A stretch of 64,000 bases of DNA, taken from contig LNAC01000782.1 of NCBI GenBank assembly GCA_002007465.1, positions 294,917 through 358,916 of the forward strand. The letters run 5' to 3'. Position 1 is the stretch's first letter. Each line of letters begins with the position of its first letter. Shown here in pieces: positions 33,539-44,550 of the stretch. The DNA comes from Ailurus styani. Lineage: Eukaryota > Chordata > Mammalia > Carnivora > Ailuridae. The notes under the pieces are model-generated. The model saw nothing but the letters and a program-made list of their open reading frames with translations. It had not been told where the DNA came from and did not search any database. Both the position numbers and the translations under genes were made by a program.

Positions 33539-33947
33539 TTTTTTTATTTCTAATTTTTAAAAGTTTTTTAAAATTTAAATTCAATTAACTAACATAGTGT
33601 AATATTAGTTTCAGAGGTAGAATTGAGTGATTCATCAGTCTTATATAACACCCCGTGCTTATTACATCATGTGCCTCCTTAATGTCCATCACCCAGTTAC
33701 CCCATCCCCCCATCCTTCTCCCCTCCAGCAACCCTCAGTTTGTTTCCTATAGTTAAAAGGCTCTAATGGTTTGTCTCCCTCTCTGGTTTCATCTTGTTTT
33801 ACTTTTTTCCTCTCTTCCCCTATGATCCTCTGTTTTGTTTTTTAAATTACATGTATGAGGGCGCCTGGGTGGCTCAGTGGGTTAAATTCCACGTATGAGT
33901 AAGATCATGATAGTTGTCCTTCTCTGTATGCTAAGTGAAGTAAGTCA
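33539..33947 (-). mobile_element. Carnivore-type L1 3-prime end, 5-prime truncated, antisense
   Basis: TSD gagatcattgcttctt (33523-33538) and gagaccattgcttctt (33948-33963), one mismatch. T-rich start, then antisense L1 3-prime UTR text ('attcaattaactaacatagt', 'aacaccccgtgcttattaca', 'cccagttaccccatcccccc', 'ctccagcaaccctcagtttg', 'cccctatgatcctctgtttt'), ending in the 'atgctaagtgaagtaagtca' region. It holds a 22-bp SINE remnant at 33860. Confidence 0.92.
33860..33881 (+). mobile_element. 22-bp Can-SINE head remnant with its own TSD
   Basis: Only the SINE head from GGCGCCTGGGTGGCTCAGTG onward survives, flanked by ttaaattacatgtatgag (33842-33859) and ttaaattccacgtatgag (33882-33899). These are duplicate copies of an L1 segment present once in the consensus. 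SINE body and tail are missing. Confidence 0.88.
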
Positions 33948-33949
33948 GA

Positions 33950-34125
33950 GACCATTGCTTCTTAAAGTTCTATGTGCCCGGGCATCACCTGGGAATCTTG
34001 TTGAAATGCAGATTCTGATTCCATAGGTCTGGGTGGGACCTGGGATTATGCATTTCTAATAAGCTTCTGGGTGAATGCACTGCTGCTGGTTCATGGACTA
34101 TAATATGAATAGCAAAGTGGGAAAC
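33950..34125. mobile_element. MER20-type hAT-Charlie element
   Basis: Order of the short non-autonomous hAT family: 'gggcatcacctgggaatctt', 'gttgaaatgcagattctgat', 'ccataggtctgggtgggacc', 'atgcatttctaataagcttc', 'gctgctggttcatggactat'. Non-coding; orientation not assigned. Confidence 0.72.
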
Positions 34126-34355
34126 TCTGGTTATGGTTTTATTCTGAATAAAACAGTCTGAGGAGGATTCTCAGCACAGCAATGATATAACTTGATTTAT
34201 AATTTTGAAGTCTCCTTAGCCCATTATGTGGAGAATCCTATGAGGAAATCAAGGAGAAAGCCCAGAGACAGCCAGGAATCTGCTGCTGTAGTCTGGGTGA
34301 AAGATTCTGATGCTGGTCTTGGGGTGGTGGTGATGTCAGTAATAAGAAAAATGCC

Positions 34356-34572
34356 GGGCGCCTGGGTGGCTCAGTGGGTTAAAGCCGCTGCCTTTGGCTC
34401 AGGTCATGATCCCAGGGTCCTGGGATCGAGGCCCACATCGGGCTCTCTGCTCAGCAGGGAGCCTGCTTCCTCCTCTCTCCTCTCTCTCTGCCTGCCTCTC
34501 TGCCTACTTGTAATCTCTCTCTCTGTGTCAAATGAATAAATAAAAAATCTTTAAAAAAAAAAAAGAAAAAAA
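34356..34572 (+). mobile_element. Can-SINE (SINEC), young
   Basis: TSD aagaaaaatgcc at 34344-34355 and 34573-34584, perfect. Complete copy with a long A-rich tail broken by G residues. Confidence 0.95.
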
Positions 34573-34584
34573 AAGAAAAATGCC

Positions 34585-36500
34585 AGCTAGCACAGTTGTG
34601 TAGTTCGTGCACTGCCCAAGGTAATAACAGAGTGGGTATATTGACCTGGCAGTCCAGCTACATTCCATTTGCTATGCTTTTTATTTTGAGATTCATTAGC
34701 TGAGAGGGAGACACCTCTTTTACAATTCCTCCTCCTCAGAAGGAAATGGGTGCCTTCTCATAATTAATGCAAAAGGCAAGTTGCGTGTTACCTGTGCTCA
34801 GTGTAAGAAGTGGCTGGATTTAGTTTAGCAGACTCTGGGTAGTTAACATGTTGAGAAGAGGAGTGTAATAAGAGCCTTTGTCTTTTACTTTTCACTTCTG
34901 CTGTCATGTGCTGCTGCCTGAGTTCATGGCCCATGAAAGCTTTTCCTGGAAAGCAGAGTAGCCACAGAGGAGCTAAGCTGAACTTTGAATTTTCCAGAGA
35001 GTAGTCTTTCAAAGAAATTGCTCCTGCCAGAGGAGAAGCAAAACAGACCCAAGTCATTCGTTTCAGGCTTCTCTCCGTGAGCCGATAGAAGTGATATCTC
35101 TTTAAAAATGTCTCTATGTGACCATAAAAGTGGTCCCTAAGTATAAAAGGAGAGAGTCATAGATACCTCTGCCACTTTCCAGGCTGCGCCTGGTAGTTCA
35201 TCTCCCACTCCCCACTGCAAAAGCCGTCTGAGGATATGTCTTGTCCAAAACTGAAACCATAAGAAATACATCACGCTTTCTGTAGCTGCCAAAACGGTGT
35301 GGTTTCTCTGGGGATGTCTTAACCAAGCTGCTTGTTGACTAGCGCTTCCATTGGGTTCCTTTATGAAAGGTCACTTCATCCTTACGCGTTTTCTGGCGGG
35401 GCGGTGGGCTTGCCCGTGGATGTTTAGCTGCTGCGCCTCTAGCACCATGGCCTTTGGTGGGTTTGCGTGCCGTCCTCACTTAGAGAAACAGGGTGTCATC
35501 CATGAGGCGTGTTCTTTGTTGACGATGCCTCGACACTGTGCCAAACCTGTTTGAAAGGTAAAGAAAGAACACGTGGTGAGATTATTGTAACCCTTGCATT
35601 GGCCCTGCTCCCAGCTGGAATTGCTTGAGTTTCATCATGGGGGTGTCATACCTGCCTTATGCTCCTGCACCGAACATGAGGTGTTAGGAGCCACCTTGAC
35701 AGAAGTTGGAGGTGCAGAGGGTCCTGGTGAGACTCCTTTACTCCTCAGTTCCCCTCTGTCCAGGTGGTTTCTAAACATCAGCTTCTTTCTAAAGCACTGT
35801 CTCAAGGGCAGGTGAATGTGTTATGTTGGCCTGTTGGCAGGGTCTTTCCATAATTCATTTTATGTTTGTTTAGGTAGGGGTTGGAACTCTCAAGTATAAA
35901 ACCCAGTCTTGGAGGAATTTATCCTCCAGAGCAGCGGACCCCAGATCCAGTACCTACTTGAGATCAGGCATGCGACGTCAAGGAGTACAGAGGACGATGG
36001 GCACACAGCCTTCAAAAGAGGAGAGCCACAGCTGAGCACCTGTTGTGCTCACTATTTGTAAGTGTAGCTGCCATCTGAAGACCTTTCAGTAGAAGCCCTG
36101 AAGTCATAAGTCTTTTGCAAAATCTCCTGATTTTTAAACGTGGAGACTAATTTAAAAAGATTCTAAGCCTAGTTCAGACCAGACAAACCATGTCTAAAGG
36201 CTAGATTCAGCCACTGAAATGCTTATTCTTAATTAAGCTCCACCCTAGTGTATGAATAGCCTGCCTTTTTCAAAATAAAATGTGTTAACAGTGGTAAGCT
36301 AATGAGCCAAAAAAGAGCTGAGGAAAAGAAATTTTCACAAAAAATAGGTCTTGTGAACCCTGAAATTAATATATAGAATCTCAAAGACTAGCCCAGTGAT
36401 AATTGCTGAGAATTCTGTGATCTAGATAATAAACCATCCCAAGAAGGCAGAGGGCAAAGCTTCAAAGCAAGACAGGTGTGAATCCTCACCTTCATCCCNG
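34585..36500. other. No gene recognised; possible promoter or exon signals
   Basis: Almost 2 kb without recognisable repeats. A TATAAAAGG box at 35142-35150 lies about 410 bp upstream of a consensus-like 5-prime splice site (AAAGGTAAAG, about 35555-35564). The GC-richer interval 35380-35550 between them contains the 67-codon frame 35351-35554, which has no family signature. All may be coincidental. Confidence 0.3.
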
Positions 36501-36720
36501 TTTTTTTTTTTTTTTTTTTTTTTTTGCCTGCCATGTATTGGACATGTCTTGAGGGTCTAACACAGCAAAAGAACTACTCCCTACTTCTACTTCATGAGCT
36601 TGTAAAATAAAATCCAAACTCTCAGCCAAAAGAACATAGATATCTAGTCCAACAGGGGCCTGGACAGAGTTCAGGCCATATCCGAGGTGTCCAACAGCAG
36701 GAAACATGGCGGAGGAGACA
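36501..36720 (-). pseudogene. Candidate short processed retrocopy of an unidentified transcript
   Basis: On the minus strand, a C/T-rich TCTCCTCCGCC leader runs into an ATG (36705-36707) in good Kozak context and 60 uninterrupted codons (start MFPAVGHLGYGLNSVQ, end DMSNTWQA). These run directly into a 25-nt poly(A), seen as T25 at 36501-36525. Poly(A) plus an open 5-prime-like segment is what retroposition of a short or internally primed transcript would leave. I do not recognise the protein, and no clear TSD is visible because an N sits at 36499. Confidence 0.4.
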
Positions 36721-37286
36721 TTCCCCTCTGTGTAGAACTGAGACTGTGCTTTGCAGTTGAGAGTTTAGTTTCAACTCCTACCTCAACTAACATAAAATGA
36801 ATTATTAAGTGCAATATGAAACAAATTCCTTGATTAGATCATTGGTTTTCCAACATTTTATGATCTTAGAATCACATATGAATGATTAATGCTAAATAAA
36901 GTATAGCTTGGCTGTTTAAATGTCAAGAATTTGAAAACTCATTCTGGAGTCCTTTTGAAATTGCCAGAACACTCTTTGAGCACACTTAGTTATTGCAGCC
37001 TAGAAATGGTGATTTTCTTTTCTTGTTTAATTCGCCAACACTTTCCTACGTTATTTGTGTAATGATTATAATGGAAAATTTTAATGGCATTTGCCGTGAA
37101 TTATCTGGAAAGAATATAAAAAATTTATAGCATGAAGTTGACCCAGAGTTTGGTGGTTGACACTAATTTTTGTACTTGTTTGGCTCTTTGTAATACAAAA
37201 AGCATGTTTTCATGCTGGAGCTTACAAGATTCTGATAAGGTGTTGGAGAAGAAGCTATCGAGCTAAAACAGACTGAGCAAAATAAT
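36721..37286. other. No gene recognised
   Basis: AT-rich unique sequence without recognisable repeats or frames. Confidence 0.45.
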
Positions 37287-37306
37287 CATGATGATGATGA
37301 TGATGG
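37287..37306. repeat. (GAT)n microsatellite
   Basis: Six ATG/GAT units, just upstream of a MIR. Confidence 0.9.
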
Positions 37307-37560
37307 TAATTATAATAGCGACAATAGCTACTATTTATTTAGAAGTTTCTATGTGGCAGGCACAGTGCTAAATACTTTACAAACATTATCCTATATGCTT
37401 ATTGGCCCAACTCAAAGAAGTAGGCACCAGTATCTTCATTTCTGAGACGAAGAGACCGGAGTTTGGAAACTTGAAGTGGTTTGTTGTAGGTCACACACAA
37501 ATAGGCAGCAGAGTGGAATTCAGCCCCAGGCCTGTTCCCTCGAATGTCACCACTGTGAAC
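37307..37560 (-). mobile_element. MIR SINE, antisense, near full length
   Basis: Antisense MIR order: 'acaatagctactatttattt', 'ctatgtggcaggcacagtgc', 'aaatactttacaaacattat', 'agaagtaggcaccagtatct', 'tgagacgaagagaccggagt', 'gtcacacacaaataggcagc', 'gtggaattcagccccaggcc'. The frame at 37402-37587 is within it and is not a gene. Confidence 0.75.
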
Positions 37561-38475
37561 TTTCTAGGTTATTCTATTAATAAATGAGTACCAGATCTTC
37601 TAATTCAGGATACCATTGCTTTTTGGACTACTCTAAGCTTCATTCTGAAAGCAAATTATTTTTGGTAGTTCGCACAAGCCATCTTTTATTGGGTGAATAC
37701 GAATCTGTTCACAGATATCTGATGGTGGAAATGAGCAATATCTGTTGGTATTCAGCCAGCAGTAAGTTAATTTCCCCTGCTATTAGTAAAGCAGTAGATT
37801 TACAAGATAAAATAATAATATGATTGGGTAAAAGTGTGTCTTATGTACCACATTTTTCTTCTGTTTAATTACTTTTCCTCTCTTTAATTCATATCCTTTC
37901 TGAGACCTCATACTTCCTTCATTTTGATGAATATGCAGTGATATTTTTTCCTTGGTATGCCTACATTGGGTTTGAAGCAAAAATATTGACCTATGTTTCA
38001 AATGATTTTTTTCTTATTATTATTCTTAATTAAAGCCATTAAACTGCCCTCAGACCTACTGTGACTTACTGGAGTTCTTTGTGCATTCAGACCCTTGAGA
38101 TTAGCCCCACAGTAGGACAACAAAACTCATGTTGGCTGGAAGGTTAATGATGGATACTTCTCATTTCCCAAGAGAAGGAAAATGGAACTCTTTGAGGTGA
38201 CTTAGATAATCGACAAATGGCTCGACGAACTAACGTGGGTTTTAGTGTGGAGGCAACTGAAGGTTTCTAATTCCTGATTTCAGATTTGAATTCACACAAC
38301 TTTGAATGTCAACTACAACACGAAGAATAATATTTATGAAAATGCCGTGATTCAATTCAAGTACTATTTTATTTGTTTATAGTGAGCTCTGCGGAGTGAT
38401 TTTTTTGTTGTTGTTTCCAGAAACATAGGGTGAAACGATGACCCTATTCCAAGTGAGGTTGTTATGCTACTTACT
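37561..38475. other. No gene recognised
   Basis: Unique sequence. Frames at 37584-37823 and 37783-38001 have no domain signature. Confidence 0.45.
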
Positions 38476-38640
38476 GAGCATATGACTTATTTCTGTGCTC
38501 ATGGCTCTGCCAAATTTCTCTTTTAGATTTCATTAATTTTTGCACTATCTTCCTCAGNGAGCATATGACTTATTTCTCTGCTCATGGCTCTGCCAAATTT
38601 CTCTTTTAGATTTCATTAATTTTTGCACTATCTTCCTCAG
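38476..38640. other. Assembly duplication around a single N (38558)
   Basis: 82 bp before the N (38476-38557) and 82 bp after it (38559-38640) are identical except for one G/C difference. The frame spanning 38540-38722 is created by this join. Confidence 0.92.
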
Positions 38641-39177
38641 TTCACTGAAGGATTTTCTCCTGCAATTCTCAGAAAAGTTTTATGAATTAAGTGATCCTCA
38701 TTTTACAAAGGAAGATCTGTGACTCAGCAAAGTGACCCAGTGACTTGCTCTCTGAGCTTGGTATGTGGCAACAGAAGGACTGGGGACCTCGGGTTTTCTG
38801 ACTTAGGCTATCGTAAGCTCTCACAGTTCTCAGTATCTCCCAGTGTTCTGTTTTACATGCTTTCCAGACCTGTCAGTCAGGAACCTCGACTTTTGTTTTT
38901 CTTTGATCTTTGAATTGGGTCAGAATTTCCTTAGAGTAATTATGGAGTTTGAGTTACATGAACGGCATATATTGCTTTGTTCCTTGGATGAGGGTGTCTA
39001 AATTTCCCATATAAAATGAAAACACACCTTAAACAGGAAGTGGAAAAGTTAAAGCTGTATTTTTAGTGTGCATTCACTTAGATTAGTCTCAGAATGGACT
39101 TACTGGTAATTATATATGCATAATTAAATGGTACCAATTACAGGTATTCTTAAAAGCCTTTTTAAAAAATATATTTT
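38641..39177. other. No gene recognised; weak MIR-like patch
   Basis: 38682-38790 has a faint antisense MIR flavour ('gatcctcattttacaaagga', 'cagtgacttgctctctgagc'). The rest is unique. Confidence 0.35.
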
Positions 39178-39192
39178 AAAATATACGCTCTT

Positions 39193-39376
39193 TTTTCTCT
39201 CTTAAGGGTTTTATTTATTTATTTGATAGAGAGAGAGTGAGCACAAGCAGGCAGAGGGAGAGGGAGAAGCAGACGGGATCCCGGCTGAGTGGGGAGGCCA
39301 ACATGGGGCTTGATCCCACTGGGATGATGATCTGAGCCAAAGGCAGACACTTAACTGACAGCCACCCAGGTGCCCC
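39193..39376 (-). mobile_element. Can-SINE (SINEC), older, with small deletions
   Basis: TTAAGGGTTTTATTTATTTA end, short middle, reverse head with 'cagccacccaggtgcccc'. Imperfect TSD aaaatatacgctctt (39178-39192) and aaaatacatgttctt (39377-39391). Confidence 0.92.
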
Positions 39377-39496
39377 AAAATACATGTTCTTATTGCCCTG
39401 ATACATAATATTTTGTATATGCAAATCAATCTTCAGGAAAGTTTACTTTCACCAGTTTGTATAAGTAGTAAGATTGCCAACCCCAGTGGTCTAAAG

Positions 39497-40040
39497 CAGG
39501 GGTTGGTAAACTCTGGCCTGTGAGCCACATCTAGCTCGTTGCCGGTTTTTGAATGGTTCTCAAGCTATGAAAAGTTTTCCTCTACTTCTCGTGGTTGAAA
39601 ATCAGAAGAAAAAAGTACTTAATGACATATGAAATTATGTCATATTCTACTTTTAGTATCTATGAATAGTTTTAGAGGAGCACAGCTGTGCTCAGCTCAT
39701 GCATTTATGTGCCATCTCTTTTTACTTTTTTTTTTTTTTAAGATTTTATTTATTTATTTGACACAGAGAGAGGTCAGATCACAAGTAGGCAGAGAGGCAG
39801 GCAGAGAGAGAGGAGGAAGCAGGCTCTCCTCTGAGCAGGGAGCCCGATGTGGGCCTCGATCCCAGGACCCCGAGATCATGACCTGAGCCGAAGGCAGAGG
39901 CTTTAACCCACTGAGCCACCCAGGTGCCCTTTACTTTTGCTTTGTAGTGACAGAGGTGAGTAGTTGTGACAGTCTGTGTGGTCTGCAGACTCAAAAATAC
40001 TGATTATCTAGCTCTGTCCCCAAAAGTCTATCAACTCCTG
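39497..40040. mobile_element. hAT-type non-autonomous DNA transposon, split by a SINE
   Basis: Terminal inverted repeats CAGGGGTTGGTAAACT (39497) and, at the other end, AGTCTATCAACTCCTG (40025-40040). Diverged 8-bp TSD gtctaaag / acctaagg (5 of 8 match). Interior matches the common mammalian element with 'ggcctgtgagccacatctag' and 'gtagttgtgacagtctgtgt'. Family name not assigned. The SINE at 39730-39929 accounts for 200 bp of its length. Confidence 0.8.
39730..39929 (-). mobile_element. Can-SINE (SINEC), inserted in the hAT element
   Basis: T-run, AAGATTTTATTTATTTATTT, GA-rich middle, reverse head ending GGTGCCC. Short TSD of the ctttttactttt / ctttacttttg type. Confidence 0.94.
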
Positions 40041-40048
40041 ACCTAAGG

Positions 40049-41164
40049 AAAATTATAGGAAAGTCTATCAATATTTAAATACATCTTTTATTTCCTAAAT
40101 AAATGGTATTGCCTCTTTGATTTTGGATTCGCTGATCCAGGGCAAGGATGAGTTGAGTTGGCCAGCCTGGCAGAAGGATGCTAAACTTTTGGCCTGTTCC
40201 ATAAGATACCCCCTGCCAGCCTTCCATGACTCTTGACTTGGTACTGTAAGAGGCATTGATTTGGAGTAAGACACTCTTTCTCCTGATAAACCCTGTTAAA
40301 TGATACCCATATCACCTGTCAGCATCCACTAAGTTGGTATTTCCCACATGTTTCTGTTGGAATTGATAGCAGTGATCTTAGTGTATGAGGCGAATTTATG
40401 AGATGCTTTCTTTTTTCCTTTGCTGAAGATATTTGACTTAAACTATATTAGAGAAAATAATTATAACATCAAACCTTTGATTTCTTGGGTGATATGAGAC
40501 TAAAATATTTACATAAAAGCATGAGCTGATACAAAGAAGTAGTAGGAAGTAATTGATAATATGCAAGTTTGGTAAATATTGTGAACTTTGTAAACAAATG
40601 GCCCAAGTTTGTAAAACACTACTTTAAAAAGATGAAAATGATTAGGTTATGGGTTTAGTTGTGCGATCCAGGTCACATCAGAAATACACAGAGAGGTAAA
40701 TTTTGAAGAAATGGGATGAGGGAATGCCTAGCTGAAAGTTAGGTTCTTCCAGTGGGGAGCAAGGATGAGGGGAGGGGCATCAGAATTTAGTGTATGATTA
40801 TTTGGAACATGAAGAAAGCATTTGTGTGCCCCATGCTTTTTAGAGTTTCTTTAGGTTTTGAGTTTAGAGGCCCTTGACATCATTTCATTATATCTGATTG
40901 CATCTTAGGGAAGAGATTATTGGTTATATTGATGCTTGCCGATTTGGGGATTTAAGAAGCTTGAAAAGTACCTTGAGAATGTGAAGTGTCTATTATTACA
41001 TGCATACAAATTCTGAAATGGGGAATATTCTGCCTCTTCAACTGGGTATCCTGCTTTAATAAGTCTGTTGTTTGAGGCTCTTTTATAGTCTTGAAAACAA
41101 TGATTTTATTAGGGTTCGATTGCATGAATGAAACATAGTTTTCTCTTTCTAAAATTCTGATGTT
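40049..41164. other. No gene recognised
   Basis: AT-rich unique sequence. The minus-strand frame at 40952-41200 is featureless. Confidence 0.45.
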
Positions 41165-41336
41165 TTGTTTTGCTATTATAAATAACAGTGAGATAAACAA
41201 CCATCATCTTTGGTTACATTTCTGATAATTTCCTGAGAATAGATTTCTACACAGGTAGTGGCAAATTGACCATCGGAAAGGATGTAAAGATTTTGTTTCC
41301 ATTGGGAATGTACGTGAATATCCTGTTTGTTTATTT
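41165..41336 (-). mobile_element. Possible L1M fragment, antisense
   Basis: Resembles antisense L1 ('tgctattataaataacagtg', 'gataatttcctgagaataga', 'tagtggcaaattgaccatcg'). The SINE at 41337 interrupts it. Confidence 0.45.
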
Positions 41337-41546
41337 ATTTTTTATTTATTTATTTATTTTTAAGATTTCATTTATTTATTTTGACAGAGATACAGAAAGA
41401 GCACAAGTAGAGCAGCAAGCAGAGGGAGAGGGAGAAGCAGGTTCCCAGCTCAGCTGGAGCCTGTTGTGGGGATCGATCCCAGGACCCTGGGGTCATGACC
41501 TGAGCCGAAGGCAGCGGCTTAACTGACTGAACCACCTAGGCGCCCC
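41337..41546 (-). mobile_element. Can-SINE (SINEC)
   Basis: Tail (TTTA)n then TTAAGATTTCATTTATTTAT, GA-rich middle, reverse head ending GGCGCCCC. TSD cctgtttgtttattt (about 41322-41336) and accgtttgtttattt (41547-41561). Confidence 0.93.
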
Positions 41547-41561
41547 ACCGTTTGTTTATTT

Positions 41562-43319
41562 TTATATCTGTATTTGTATATATGAGAAAAGTTTCATGAC
41601 TTTTTATGGACTGGCACATTTCTCATGAATATTATGCTCAAAGATTTATTTATCTGTTGGTATGATGAATGAGACTCTTTATTCCATTATTTTCTATTGA
41701 CTTTTTGCTGGTGCATTAAGAAAACAATTATTTGTGGTGTATTTTGTATGTAGTCATATTACTGAATTCTACTGTTCATTCTAAAGTTATTTGAATTGAT
41801 TCAGTCAGTTTGCATTTGGACAACAGAGAGGTGAGAATAGATCCTAGGGATAACAATTTTTTGTTTTCCTCATTGTATGTGCAAATGCATATAAAATCCT
41901 CTGTTGGTATGTTCTTATATAACTCAAAAAACAATGCTACTCAGAAAAACACTGTGAGGATCTGATTTGGGTGAATACAATCAGATTAATAAGTAATTTT
42001 GAATGCTGTCCTTTAAGAGTAGAACTTTAAGAAATACTGAGGTCTTGTTTGGTATTGCTTGTCATATTTGTTTTATAAAAAAGAATATGATTTTTCTAAG
42101 AAAAGGGTTGAATTGTGTTCAGCATTACAAAAAACCTGGAATGGGTTAGGAAATGACTACAGTCCCTTGCTTCTTTTAGCTTAAAACAGAATTTATGTTT
42201 TAATTTAGTTTTCCAGTCTTTATGTGAAATTGTTTAACATGAGTGTTAAGGCCAATGGTATAATAAAATGTCACTGATTCTTCATTTCTAATTTTTTTCA
42301 TTTAGCAATGTCCATTGGTTTTCAAATAAGTTAGTTTTTAGGGCACTAGATTTGGCTGCTTATAGCTCTAATAAAATGACGCTGTTATAAAGGAGAATTG
42401 TCATTTTAGGCGCTATCAGACTTTTATACTCTTGATACCTTGGCATTCTCAGTGGAGAATTAGGTATTTATGCATGGGTGAAAGCAGATTTAATGAACAT
42501 GAAAACCACTGAGAAGCTGTGTGCTTCATACCTTGTTTTGCTGATTTCTTCTCAATTCTCCAATGTCAACACTGGGAACAAAAGGATCCAAGCTTGTGTC
42601 CTTGAAAAAAAAATATAATGGGCAGAATATCTCAGTCAAATTGTCATTTATTGAGGGCTTTGAAAGTCAAGATCATTATTATTTTTTTAAGGATGCAAAG
42701 TGTCATTATGTAAATGCACTAATAGTATCCATCTGTTGTTTTTCCTGCTCAGCACACCTTCTTCCTTTCTTTAGAATTAGGACCTTAGTCTACCTTTGGA
42801 GAGAATCACCACTCATTCACTCTCTCACTGTGTCCTAGGATGGAATTGACTCCATCGTTGGCTCTTGGGTTTGGGGTCTTGACCTTGTCAATCCAAACCT
42901 CCTCTCCTGCTCTGTTCCTCCACCCCCACATCTTAGGGATTTACTTAGGAGTGGGAAAGAAGCCAACCCACATTGTTCTCAGTGTCCTCAATCTCCTGGG
43001 GGGAGGTACTCAGTTCCCCCTGGGAGGACTAAATGAGGTGATGAAAGGCTGGAGTTGGGATGGCCATCTGAGCCAGCCCTTGGGGAGAAGAAATCTGAGA
43101 TCAGACCTAGAGCGATAGGGGCTCCTGAAGCGCTTGGTTTTTAGTGCCATCCCCCTCCCCTGCCCCTCAGCTGTGGCTGAAATGAGCTCTACCATGGATG
43201 TTAAAAATTATATTCACCAATACATTTTCCTACCCCCCCCCTTTTAATTCATTGTAGGAGTTTAGGGAGTATTTTGGTCATCTGTAAAGGAAAGAATCCT
43301 GAGAAATCTCTTATTCTCA
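41562..43319. other. No gene recognised
   Basis: About 1.8 kb, mostly unique. 42563-42838 and 42840-43118 are open frames on the plus strand, separated by one stop, that do not look like any known family. The second is GC-richer. I see no splice-site arrangement that would make them exons. Confidence 0.42.
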
Positions 43320-43722
43320 ACATTCAGCTTATTCTGTGTCAGCCACACTGGCCCTTTGCTGTCTGGAAACGTGTCGGGCACCTCAGGCCATTTGCATTTG
43401 CTGGTCCTTCTGTCTGGAAAACTCTTCCCTTCCCCATGGCTGTGGTCCTCACCCTTCACCTCTGTGCTCAGAGGTCACCTCCTTAGGGAGGCCCTTCCTG
43501 AATCCTTATTTAAAATGGAAGCATATCTATCGCTCCATACCCCCTTCTAACTGCTTTCTAGCCTGCTAAATCCCTAATTATTTATAAATCATCAGAATTG
43601 TCCCATATCCACTGTAATATGAGATCCTTGAAGGAAGAGATTTGTGTTTTATTTTCTGTAGTATCCCTAGCATTTGAAGTGCTCGATAGGGTGGCTGCTC
43701 AGTAAATGTTTGTTGAATTATA
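43320..43722 (+). mobile_element. L2 LINE 3-prime end
   Basis: Clear sense L2 order: 'catttgcatttgctggtcct', 'tctgtctggaaaactcttcc', 'cagaggtcacctccttaggg', 'aggcccttcctgaatcctta', 'ggaagagatttgtgttttat', 'ggctgctcagtaaatgtttg', ending TTGAAT. The three overlapping frames at 43274-43569 are L2 text. Confidence 0.78.
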
Positions 43723-43734
43723 TGAAAATGGTAG

Positions 43735-44545
43735 CTAATTTCTCCAGAGATGATTAATTACAAAGGGGAAGTGGTTACACAGTGGAATAACCTGGAGGAC
43801 ACCATGTCAAAGTCAACATCACCAGTGATGGGACAAGTGAGCGTTACATACCTCCTAAACTAATGCACTGAGGTCTGTGACTTGCCACAGATGAAAGGAA
43901 ACATAAAAATGCCAGATAAATCCAACATGAGAAGCATTCTGCAAAATAGCTGGCTTCTATTCTTCAAAAATACCAATATTATAAATGAAAAAAAAAAGCT
44001 GAGCTTTCTGTATTAAAGCAAACTAAAGAGACATGGTGACCAAATGCGATGTGTGATCCTGGATCAGAAGAAGTAACGTGAAGGTGGTTATTGGAAAGTT
44101 GGAAGAATTTGAATATGGACGGTCTGTTAGAGAACAGTCAAATTCTTGACTTCGATAATGATACTGTGATTATGTAAGGTACTGTCCTTGTTCTTATGTA
44201 ATACACACAGACGTATTTAAGGTAAAGCGTCATGGTGTTTGCAACTTTAAAAAATTTCAGCACTATCTGTATATTTATATTTACATATCCCTACCTATAG
44301 CTATCTATCTATCAAAAAAGTAAGTGCTATAAAATGTTAGAAACTAAAGAATTTAGGTGAAGAGTAAATGAAAAGTCACTGTATTAAAAAAAACAAAACA
44401 GCTTACCTCATAATATTAGGTGGAGCCATAGGAAATTATCAGTATTGGGCCATTTTTGACTTATAAAAATGCCAACTTCATATAGTTTATCTAATACTCT
44501 TGCAATTTCTCTGCGAGTTTGATTTTTTAATGAAAAATTTTTATT
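43735..44545 (+). mobile_element. Probable ancient L1M-type 3-prime end
   Basis: Order 'agaagcattctgcaaaatag', 'ggcttctattcttcaaaaat', 'gcaaactaaagagacatggt', 'gatcctggatcagaagaagt', 'ttgacttcgataatgatact', 'gtgattatgtaaggtactgt' and a final A/T-rich 'gcgagtttgattttttaatg' resembles a common mammalian L1 3-prime end. Assigned from memory; diverged. Confidence 0.5.
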
Positions 44546-44550
44546 TTATA

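Noticed and set aside
42563..43118. Two consecutive plus-strand frames (91 and 92 codons) separated by a stop
   Set aside because: Considered as a broken gene, but composition and sequence suggest no family and no splice sites link them.
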